The notes under the pieces were generated by a model. It searched no databases. It was given only the letters and a program-made list of their open reading frames with translations, and had not been told where the DNA came from. Positions 13,201 through 25,200 of a DNA stretch of 64,000 bases are shown here, piece after piece. Numbering within the stretch: the first letter of the stretch is position 1; every line of letters starts with the position of its first letter. A program made the translations under genes and the position numbers. The DNA is from Patiria pectinifera. Taxonomy: Eukaryota; Echinodermata; Asteroidea; Valvatida; Asterinidae. Location of the stretch: assembly GCA_029964075.1 (NCBI GenBank), contig CM057129.1:22559430-22623429 (forward strand). Reading direction: 5' to 3'.

Positions 13201-16200
13201 GTTGGTGGACAACCTTTCATCAAATACGTCGATAATTATTTAGTCAGCAGATTTTTTACTGGTGGGAAAGTTTACAAATAATGAATGTTTATGAGTGCAG
13301 TAGCAAGAACATTCCATGGAACATTCCATCTGTCACCGAATGGAATTATTCTTACCATTGTACGAATGTGAAACATTCATTATTTATAATAATTCAATGA
13401 CATGTGATCAACAACCCACCAATCAGACGACAGGCATTTATTCAGGCATTGTATAATTTCTCTTATTCCCCTGTAGTTTGGAAAAGTGCTTTGTCGTTAA
13501 GTATAAGCTGCTAGAAGTATGTGAGTTTGCTTAAAACTTGGGGGGGGGGGGCTCTGAATAATTGTCATAACTTTCTGATTGAAATTCATGGATTGCTTTC
13601 ACAAAATTGTACATGTCCTATTTTTTCCTCATCAAAATTTCTTCTATGACATTTCTTTACACCAGTTCAAAAACAAGTCAAGACTTACATGTAGTAAGAA
13701 TTGGGTGAATTTGTCAAATGCAGTATATGTCATGAAAAAAGTGTAATTTGCGATGCCGTGAAAGAAAGTTGCAAGAAACTTTTGCAAGAAAGTTTCTTGG
13801 AAGAGGGACAGTAATGTCTGAAAAGAAATTTGCGATGTCAAAAGAAATTCACAACTGCGAAGCACCCTTAGGCCAAGGGCGACCATTATACACGTATAGC
13901 TGGAACCCAACATGACATATCATAAAAACATAATAACTTATTTCTATTGAGATTAAATCGATACAAAACTGACATATTTATTGAGTTCAACAAGACTCCA
14001 GCCTTAGCAGGAGGTCCGGTGCGAACTTTTAAAGAAAACAAAACAACAAAATTCAAAATTCCAGCCCCATGTAATTCAGAGTGGAGAGCGGTTTTTATGA
14101 TGTTGACACAATTTTTCCCCTCGGAGGATTAAAAATAGGGCCCCATTATGCCATATTAATCTTGTTTACCATTCCGCATTCCGATGCCACTCATATTGAT
14201 AAGCCATCAGCTAAATTGATATTCTGGGATTTCTGGGTGGCTGTTTATTTGCTCTGGCGTGTTGTGTAGCGAGCCGATGAGGGTGTATTGTTGTGCTCAT
14301 CAAGATAGCCCAATTGTCACATGAAAGAATGTATAATATTTAATGTATGAATCGTGTAATCCATATTTTATTTTTATGTTGCTGTCTTGGGTGCTGCGGA
14401 CTTTGCCCTCCAGTGTCATGTTTCTTTACTAACATTCAAGATTTTGGAATGAATAAAAATGTGGAAATCATAAAAAGCCACGTCCTCTCTGAGCGATCCC
14501 CGATTGCAATTTCCAAGGTTTTGTTGATATAGCATCACTGGAATCATGTCTTTGAATGCCCTCCCCCACCACAATGCACAATTTGCATGTGTGGGTTAAA
14601 GGTATTAATATACAACATTTGCTTTTGCTGTCATTTTCAGAAATGGATGGATTTAGGAGTTTGCATTTTATAGCAAATATTGTTACACTGACCTGTTTAA
14701 AGTTTTGTGTTCATAGACGCTGGAAAAAAAAAACCTGATTCCCTGACCCTACTTCGGATGAAACGGACCAAATTAGTGACGTCAGGGGATTTGTCAGATC
14801 AGAGAACCAGAGTAGCTGGCTTGCACTCACCCGTTCACTGATGTGTAGCCGATTGCAAACAAAATGCTGACTAACTACCGGTAGAATGGTAAATTGGGGG
14901 CAGTATTTGGAAAAAAGTCAGTTTTTTTTCCAACGATGATCGGCCGACCATTGTTGGAAATGATTTTTAAAAATCCATGTTTCTCAAAAATGACAGCACA
15001 CCAGGTGCCATGATTTCACAGAATGCTTGAGACAATTATTTACTTGGGCTACAGTCAAGTAAGGTTTTTCATAATCATTTGGTAGTTTTGTGTTTTGATG
15101 TTTGCAAATGTTGTAAAATAACACGGACTATGTAGGGCCTTTAACACTATCCAAAATCTCTGTCTTGGACCCGGGTCCAACACGTAGATTTCAGGAACTC
15201 CTTTCACACTAGCAGGAATCCAACACGGCTTGTAAACCGGTCCAGTGTGTACACAGGTGAAATCCAATCCTAGTCAGTACCAAGACCAGGGTTGAGAGGC
15301 TCTACCCAGGTAGAGAATCCAAAATTTACAGCCGACCCGTATACGGCCCGGTGTAAATGTGAGTGGTGTACCTTGCCTACTCATGTTTAATGGGACCAGG
15401 TTCAGCTCACAGTGGATCCGTGTTGATTTCAACATGGGTTGGCAAGAAGATAGTGTGGAAAGGCCTAAAGTTGGAAACTGCCAACTTAGTCCTAGAAAGC
15501 TCAGTTGGTTGAAAGCTGGTACAGTACTCTAGCAGTTGCAGGTTCCAATCCAGCTCTAGTAAATTTTGTATGATGAGCCTGCATTGATTTATCCTGAGTA
15601 TCACCCGTTGTCCAAGGAGCCCTGTCTCCGGTCCAACGTCTGATATACCGGTATCTAATCATGCAAATTTATGCGACCCCACGCGCCAGCTAATCGGAGC
15701 CGACTTTACTAAATCGTGACGTCATTTGATTAAGAAATTTGCACTCATTCGTTGATTGGTCAATTTGGATGCATTATTTTTTTAATACAACAACGGCGTA
15801 ACATCGTTACAGAGCGCATGACCGCAGCCTTTGTTTGCTCAATTCACAAAGTAAAAGAATAATAGATGTCGTGTCTAGGTTTAGAAGTCTATGACTCGCG
15901 CACGACAACGGGTATATAACAACAATGGGTATATAACCGAAGACCAGATAGAAAACGCCCCCTGAATGGTCAGAATCTCGAGGTGAAGACGCAGTTTTTC
16001 TTTGCATAATTAATCGCCGAATCTGCTCGCATACCATAGACCCTTGCGAAAAGATTAGCATTGATGAGGAGGTCTGAAACTGTATCAAGAAGGATGCTGA
16101 TGCTTTAGAGTAACTGACTTCTCCTCATGTTGCGTCATCTCAATACTAAATGGTTCAAAAATGTTGGGTTTAAAATACAAGCACATACAATATGTCAGTT

Positions 16201-19200
16201 TACATAGCATGTTTTTTTTTATACTTCTCTCAAGATTTCTTACAGGAAATTTGCAAGTTATAAGTAGCTTGATGTCTTTTTTCCTTTTCTTTCACTTTGC
16301 CTTTTTTTGGAAGGGGGTAGGAGGGGGTTAAGGGGGATCGAGTTTCAAACCCCCAAAACACCCCCTTCCTATCCCTACGCCACTAGAATCTAGCATGACC
16401 ACATGCACTTTTTCTGACTGAACAACTTGGTCAACAAGACCCTGAGCCCTTCTTAACAACAACAGAATTATACTAATAAGCCACCAAAAAATAAGGACTC
16501 CTCTACAAATTTGATGTTTGGTGATACTAGCACGCCATAACCGCCCCGCAAAACACACACACGCACACAGAGCCCAGGCTCAAAGGGCAGAAACTCTGAG
16601 AGAGCAAACATGAGAGAGCCTTGCCAAGTATTGATAGAAATATTCTCCGATGGTTATCGGCTGATATTAACTCGGGACCGGCCCTGGTCGGATCTGATAA
16701 AAAGCAAATTAATCAAGGGGCCGGTTAAACAGCGGACAGCTCCAATCCACTCAGAGTGTTTGCCTTTGTATAGAACAGCTTCTTATATTAACGACAGATA
16801 AACCGACTTTGAGAAGGATTTTTTTTTTTATGTCTCTGCGGTTTGATATTTGTGGTTAGTTATTTGTGATGATATTTTTTTAGTCATATTTCTCTGACCT
16901 TGGACCGATATGTGATTGTGTAGTGGTGAGAGATAGGGGCACTCTGCATCAGACAGTCGTCAATTTCACACCATTGCACATCCTCTGCGAATTACATTCT
17001 CAGACATGCTGTTGGTGCGGTTTCAAAACTGGCTACCGAGCGTAATTATCACACTGCACATGAAGTCAGTTTGGTGCCAAGAGCACAAATGTACAGTGTA
17101 TCGATTTTATAGAGGCAATGGTAACCGATTCCACAATCTGCAACCTTTTCATGTTACAATCAGAATGCAAGATGGAAATAAAGTTCACACATACACGAAC
17201 ATCGTATTGAGAATATTATACAAAATAGTTTTTAACATGGTCCAATGTGAATTATTAAAGAATGAAAAAAAAAAAAAATTCCATAAAACCCTCCTATGCA
17301 AGCATACTTTCTTTGCCAAGTTGTCCCTTTCTGTCAAAATCAATCTGTTTTTCAACAGTTCAGAGCTCCCAGCCTACATAAAGCAGGATTGACTGGCTGT
17401 GGCTGTTTATGTAACTTGATGCAGCTATGCTTTGACTGTAGTTGATTGATAAGCCAAGTGTGCCTACCACTTGTCTGCTTTATGTCTGTTGACTGAATTT
17501 GACTAGTCACAGTGCTTGCTTGAAACATGATCCGACTGTTGGTGACTAGCCTGTGGTAAATAGGAGATAGCAGGAGGGTTTAATGTCATCACTCAATGTA
17601 GCAAATCTTGATTTATTCTTCAGGTCTTTGGTCTATTTATGCATTGACTGCAACACCTAATTCCCTCCCCCCCCCCCGAAAAAGCATGGACATCTGCGCC
17701 CAAGGCCCGCCCCTCTGAAAAATCCTAGATCCGCCACTGGTATACCTTAGCATTGACAGACCCTAACGATGTCTGCATTAGTAACAGGCCCGCTGACACG
17801 TGTCTATTTAATTGCATGCGGCAGGTCCTCAATCTTCGTTAGTCAAAGATCAGATCTGACCTTTATACAGTGCAATTCACAGCCGTCTTTTTTTTTGGGG
17901 GGGGGGGGTTCATTTAGAAAATAACTGATAGTAGTGATCATTGTCTCACAGTAATTTCAAAGGAAATAACTCAGACCATTGCTCAAATCGTTTTATGAAT
18001 CTTTTTTTTTTATTTTTATTTTTTTAGTACTTTCAAATAATGATGTTGGCACCAGAGCGTATTTTTCTTGCATTGCTCAAGTAGTGGAGTTTGGGATGAT
18101 ATTTTTGGGGCCTCTTACAGTTTTGAACAGTTTCCAATTTCTGTGATTATTGGACTTGATCATCAGGTCAATGTAACATGTTGAATTTGTCTGCCCTTTT
18201 CTGTAGACTCCATGTGTGAACAGTAGATTGTGCTTTTTGACCACTTATGAGAGTTCTTGGGAGGGACACAATACGTGTGCCCACACAATACCAGTGGTTC
18301 CTGCGCGTATGGTATGAAGTTCACCATCTTGTGCACTTCTGTGCACAAACCAGTAGCCTACTGATGCGAGCGGTAGGCCTACAGCGCCAGTGTGTGAAAG
18401 TGTCTCGCCCCTTGTGATGTCAGTGGTCCCTCCCAACTCTCTCTTTTTAACCGTTGAGGGGGTACTTATGCATGGAGTCTATCAGGGATCCAAAAGCTGG
18501 AAGGAGGAGATGTTCAGAATTCATAATTTTGTTTTAAAGCTATAGTCCATCGTTTGTAATTTGTGCATTTTGTTCGTTTGAAGCAACAAAAGTGTTCAAA
18601 ATCGAATGAAGGATACTGAACAACTAACCTGATGAAGTTTCAGCTCAGCTTCAGCTGTATATTCCGAGAAAAACAGCATTTTAGGATCTCAATGTCGAAT
18701 CAAAAGTTGCTGAATCATGTTTTGAATTGGTTTGAATTGCAGCTATAGGTACTGATCCGACGAATTATAGCAACCGCGCGCGCGTGTGCGTCATGCCAAT
18801 GCTTGCGCGCGCTTCGCCGAATAACAAAATGAACTACTAATTTAAATTTCTTAAGACGCACCGTTGGAAAGGTCTTCTTTCGTTGATTACTTCAAAATGA
18901 CAGCTTGCCAGAAAGAATAATTTCACAGGGAGTTTAGTCCACTTACTATCTTTCAACCAAGTATGTTTTTCAACAATAATTACGCCAGTTACTTTTCGGA
19001 TGGCTGCAAATGATGGACTATATCTTTAAAGCCCCCTGTTTCCAGTTTAGTACAGGCTTGCCATAATGAAAGAACGCAACATTATGGATTTAGCCATGAG
19101 CACCGCCCACCTTTGATTTGTGCACATTTCTCACTGCGCTTGTATATAAGTTGTAACAGAGTTTGACTGAGCTACATTGGTCACCTGACCAAACGTCCTG

Positions 19201-22200
19201 ATCTGATTGGACAGTGGACACTGCTTGATTGTCAGGCAGGAAGGGTCCACTGTAAAACCGTCCCTACTCCTTCACAAGCTGTTTCATGTTTCCTGCTACC
19301 CCTGTTCCTTGTCCATATCACTGATCATCTTGACGTTATGATTTCTTGTCCCTCAGGCTGAGAAGGAAGAACGACGCACCCAGATGATGAAGGATCTGGC
19401 TGTCAGATGGCTGGAGGTGAGATTGGGTGCTTAGCATAGAAACTGTCTGCTTAGCGTAAAACAAGTTAACAGGCAAAAACACTCATGCAATTTATAATGC
19501 TTGTGACTGATTTTCAGCTGAATTTCGCTTAGCGCATAACACTGCGTAGCGATATTTTCAATTTTTTCGCGTTGAACACGGAGCCAAAATTTGATGGAGC
19601 TGCTAATGTTTAGCAGAAATTAAATCTCAGGAAATGTACTTTCCGATCATGAACAAATATGCTGAGAACCCGACTAAAGCATTATCACCGCTATACTATA
19701 AAGAGCAAAGGGTGTGTATATGTGTGTGTTCACACGGTCTTGTTCCGTAGTTGCAGGGACATACTCTCGTCAGGCGACAGGCGGCATAGCTGCCTCCCCG
19801 TGAAGTGGGCGAGGCATAGCCTCGTATGTCAAAAAACATTGGCTGTTTTTCTTTGCAAAGCAAATCGAATTGCTTTTGCCCTTTAACTCTACAACTCTAA
19901 AATCATTAAATAAAGACGATGTAATCTATAGAGAGAAGACAATGACGAATTGCTCATTTTTAGAAATAGGAGGACGACCCCAGACAAAAATCTTGGGGAA
20001 GCGCGTGGAATCAGACAGGGACTGAAAACCCAATCCACGGATGGACCTGGTAGGGATTCGAACCCTGGCCATAGAATTGGAGGAACCACTATTCCTATCT
20101 TCTCTCACTCTCTTTATTTTAAATTTTGTTCAGCATGAGATTCAGCAGTTAGAGGGGCAAGTTGAGGACAGCGCAGCCAACACCCAGTTCTCCCCTTACC
20201 TGGTGCCTGACGCCAATGCGCTCATGAACCACCTCGGGCTGATACAGCTCCTGGCAGACAGTGAACGCTTCATCGTTGTCATTCCTTATGCAGGTAAAGT
20301 CACCAGAGGCACTGAGGAATGCAGTAATTAACTCTGGAACATGGAAACTCAAAGCAAAAATTGCTTGGAAAATGTATGGGGCACTATGTGACTACTGACA
20401 AGAACTCTGTTGTATTGGGACGCAATGCCAGCGCACATTGTCTTGTTTTCCGAACCTTTTGTTGACAGTCCTTTGTTCTCGTACAGCTAAAGGCACATAG
20501 GAACATTTGCAATTACCCATAAATGTACCTACCGATATATTCCCCTGGACCCCCCTAGCAAGGTGTGCCACCGATACACCCAACACCCTCTTATATCACC
20601 CCCCCCCCCCCATTTCCTGAAAGCTAGATCTGCCCCTGATTGTTCACAGGTCCACACGCAATTGACTCAGAGAATGACACAGATAACATAACAATTTTCA
20701 CATGAATGTCAACAAATCCTATGACAGTCATGTATCTGTTTTGTCATGATTGAGGGGTACTTGTGCCAGAGTCCATAGACGATGGTTCATAGCACTTTTT
20801 TTTAACGAGCCCCAAAACAAACTTAAAAGCTTCAAACATGTGTGATTGAAACTTGACTTGGGACTTGACAGTTCCATGTGACTGTGAGACCTGACTGACG
20901 CATGTCCTGAGACATGGTTTGAGAGGTGACAGGAATGATTGAGTGACATAGTGCAGTGAACCAACTCCCCCTCCCCTCACCACCCCCAACTCCTCAAGTG
21001 TGTATCCATCCCATGTGGCTATGTGAAGGTGTGAAAATGATCAAAGAGCTGATAATCCTACGCCACTAGAAGCTGACACAGTCTTCCACCCTGAAATGTT
21101 CCTGGTGAAATGATGTAATAGGGTTGTATGCATATGGGAATATGACAAATTAGTAAAACATCAAGCTCAAAAAGTAAAGGACTGGGGAAGGGATTGCAGA
21201 TCAAACCCAGCAAATGTGACTCAGGCTGCTTTGAAAGTTTCTAGAGTTGCATGCAGGATAAAGCCCTTTTCACACTAGAGCTTCTCAACCCGGGTTGAAC
21301 TCAACCCTGGGTGAACCCAGTACCGCCCCGGGTTGAGTTTTTTATTTTTCAACCCTGCGTTCAACCCCGCGTTCAACCCCGCATCGTTTCACACTTGTTT
21401 CATGCAAATCAAGCTTATCATGTTCAGTTACTACTGTTTTTAATCCTGGCAAGAATTTCAACCAGGGTTGAAAATCTCAACCCTGGTCTGGAGCAGGGTT
21501 GAGTTCAACCCTGGGCGAAATCAATCTCGGGGTTGACGCAGGGTTGAAATTCCTCAAGTGTGAAACGATGCATGATTTCAACCCTGCGTCAACCCTGTGT
21601 CAACCCCAAGATTTGTCTAGTGTGAAAAGGGCTATAGACACCCCAGCATTCCGTTTCGAAAGCTCTCGCCCAATGCAAGTACCAGAGCATGCTATATTCA
21701 CTGTTCATAAATACCCGAGACATTTTACCCATCCATATTGGTCAAGAGCCCGTCATATGGGTAGTTTTAAACCACTGTTAAACTCCACCCGTGACGTCAC
21801 CCTATTGTCCTAGCGCTCCATTATTTTGCACGAATGGAGCGTTGGAGGCGATAAACCTCTCCATTCTTTGGGAGGGTAATAATGCCTCCATCACTCCATT
21901 CCTACAAAATAATGGAGCGCGAAATAAAGAAACACCAAAAATGGCACAGTTATAGCTTTGCACAGTTGCAACTTTACTACACCGTTTTTCAATGATAATT
22001 TTATGCATTTTCTTATATATTTCGTAATATGCTTAATATGCAAGTCAACAACCATTTTTTTTTCGCACATAATTTTCCCATTAGTCCTACACCGTTTCTC
22101 AAGTGGATTTTTATGCATCATTCGTATGATTACGTGAAATTTAGGAACCATTTATGTTTCTTATATAGCATGCTACACCCCGTTTCTCAAATGGAAATTT

Positions 22201-25200
22201 AAGCATCATTCGTACCTGTACGTGAAAGTCAAAAACCGTTTTTGTTTCTTATACAGCATGCTTCACCGTTTCTAAAATAGAATTTTATGCATTTTCTTAT
22301 ACAATTTCTTACAGTGTTAAGGCGAAAGTCAAGTACCATTTTTTTCTTGTACAGAATGTTCGTATATAGTCATGTTACATGCAACAATATAAACGTTTCA
22401 ACGATATAAATGTTTCACAGTTAAAGCAAATGATTTGACATGGTTCGCAGTACAGTTTATATCTCGATTTTGTTCCTGGGTTTCAATGCCTAGCATGCAG
22501 TCCTAGAAATTCTTGATCGGCAAGAACTCATCATCCTGAAAAAAAATGTGTAGGTCTTTTCCATGGTGTCCAAGAACAGTTGAAGGAAAATCACAAGTTC
22601 GTCCAATGTAAACCCGGAAGACTTGTAGCCGTTTTGCTTACAAAATGCACCAAAATCTTAATCTTGCAATTTTGAGTGGTTTTAGCTCGTCCTTCCTTGT
22701 CCAATGATGAGTAGTTATAGTCTCGAGTTGCGTTGGTTACGAAGTAGTCCGACTGGAGATTGCCCGCTAGTTTGGACCCTCTTCGTGACACTATCCACAG
22801 TCTGTAAAGCCAGAATTAGAAGAAAACAAAATCAGAAAGTGGGTCAAACAATTACACAGAAGCATAAGGTCATATTCCTGTAAATCCACTTAAGTCTTAC
22901 AAAGCCGTAAAAGGCACAGGGTAGCTTTGACGATTGCAAAATGACGACACAGAGAGCTTCGAATTAGAACAGTCATAGTGCAAACACGATTTCTGAATAA
23001 ACTTCATCAGATAGCAAATTAAACAATAAAGCTTAATGTATCTGCCATTATCATGCTCAAAATACAACATTTAAATTTTTGATTTTATTAGCTGTTATTT
23101 TTGCTTGACAAAAAGGGTAACTTCTTACCTTTATACTCATACATACAATCTTCATATTCATTTGGAGTGTCGAAATGAACTTCGATGTGTCCCAGGCAAA
23201 GCTTGAAGCGGCCAGTAAATTATCATCCGATATATCTACGGAGCTAGTTTCAGCAACTATCAAAGACGGTTTCCTGGCCCGCTATAATTCCACTGTATCC
23301 CACGTACGGCATTATTTCCTCAACGTCTTGAGACTGAACACTGCGTGTCATCAGCACGCTATTCAAGAACGAATGCATGGTGCCCGGGCGGGGTTTAGCA
23401 TTTTATACCAAGCGCGCCTAGAATCCAGCATTGTATTGGTTACGTAAGAACATATTCTTATTCGCAGTACAATTCTGTAGGCTACAGTTCCATTTATACT
23501 AATGCAGTTTGCAGTTACGCAATAAGACAAAGCTTGTGTCTTTGTATGAAACAAAGTCGCTCCATTCGTGCAAAATAATGGAGCGCTAGAAACAATAGGG
23601 GGACGTCACGGGTGGAGTTTAAGTCGGATAATGCCGCTGGGCAAGAATGGCCCTCGGGCTTCGCCCTCGGGCCATTCTTACCCACGAATGTCGCGTACCT
23701 CGGGCATTATCCTTTACATAAAACACCGGCTGGTTTTAAACACAATTCTTGCGTTCTGCTGCACATCCTGCAGTAATAGAGGCCTGTAACTCAGGAGTTT
23801 TGTTGTGCTAGGGGCATGGCCTGGCCTGGATATTGGCCATTATTGGTGACCAGGCCCCTGGCCCTTGATGGAATGGTCCCAGTCAGGAAACAAAATAAAT
23901 CCCCAACACAGGATGTCGCATATACTGCAGTGCCTGTACGATGTGCCCAGAAGTCATATATTCCCATAAAATCTCATCGTTTTTTGGTCAACTTGCAGGC
24001 ACTGTAATGAAATCACTTTAATGTTAAATTCAATTAATGAATTTGCAAGAGAAGTGATTTCATTATACAGCGTGTAAATTGACCTCAAAAAGTGGCAAGA
24101 TTTTATACACTTCAGAAAACTGTTGTTCAATGTGGCCTTGAAATGTCATCAGGAGAGAGTCCAGATGTATGCATTGTCCTGCAGATGCTGATGACAGAGA
24201 TGAATTTGAGCCCAGGCCCCATGTGACGGGTGTATGATGAGTCAACCCCCTCCCCTGAGTCTCCTGTAGTCAGAAACCCACCAGGGATCCTGGCTGTGAC
24301 TTACACCATCAGGATGATGTCATTTTAGTGTCTCAGTTCTCTTTTGTAGATGATGTCATCTCTAGTTTCCTTTTGCTCTGTCAGGAATTCTGTAATTTTT
24401 CTTTATTTTATATTAAGCATGAATTGATGGCAGCGTTGTAGTCAAGACCATCACAAGTCCGGTCAAAAGTAAATCACAAATCCTTTCCATTGTTGTAGGA
24501 CTTGAGTCCAAGACTCTGACTGGAGTTCGTCTCCAGTTGCGATGTTGGTGACTCAGACTCGACTCAAGTCACATTGGCGAAAGACTCGGACTCGGTGTCG
24601 ACTCAAGCGCCTCCACTACAAAACTGGTCGTTTCACAAGTCTAGTCCGAAGTACCAGGGGATGAACAACAACAAAGGAATGCCTTTGTCACAGTTCATTT
24701 GAATAGCTTGTGACTTGAGACTTGTGATGAACTTGGGAGGACTTATGAGGACTTGTAATGAACTCAAACTACAACACTTTTATTAACATTGATGTGATTT
24801 GAAGGGTTTCACAGGAGTTTACTTGGTTATCGTTGCAGTTGTCGGTCACTTGGACCACTTTAAGAAGAAGCACTTCGAGGCCCGAGAAGCCAGTCGGTTC
24901 TTGGAACAGATCTTGAAAAAGGGAAACAGGTCAGTCTAGTATATTGATTATCCTCGGCACGATAAGATATTTACTTGAAATGGATACCTTAGATGTATTA
25001 TATTATTTTGATGTGAATGTTATGTCCCAAAAGTAAACCATCATGTCAGGGGCAAGGCATGGTCGTGTTGAATGTAATCATGGTCATTGAAGATTGACAG
25101 TGCAGGATGAATTTTTTTTTTATCCAAATATACGTTCATATAGGTCCGCATATTGTGCAGAAACTACCCCAGTCAGATATGAATGACCTGCAGTAACAAC

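Larger units (their letters stand above)
4283..19356 (+). other. SMG5 15-kb intron, transposon-rich
   Basis: Large phase-0 intron. It holds at least ten non-autonomous elements: TTAA-flanked copies at 4621, 12623, 14600 and 18538, an 8-bp-TSD element at 7087, a hAT-like copy at 8052, CACTAG-type copies at 5090, 8540 and 15147, and an 11035 foldback. SINE-like segments lie near 5900 and 15485. Between 9017 and 11030 only short homopolymer and low-complexity stretches were seen. 16555-16810 is the one clearly non-repetitive, mixed-GC block. Confidence 0.7.
20294..24838 (+). other. SMG5 intron between PIN exons
   Basis: 4.5-kb intron holding a D-like fragment (about 20749), element C (21262-21633), the 1.8-kb TTAA transposon, a palindrome and MITE G copy 1. 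The remaining 23720-24420 shows nothing recognisable apart from A/T-rich intron sequence. Confidence 0.7.

Noticed and set aside
15485-15620. A functional tRNA gene
   Set aside because: A- and B-box-like words are present but a full cloverleaf could not be formed by eye; more consistent with a SINE head.
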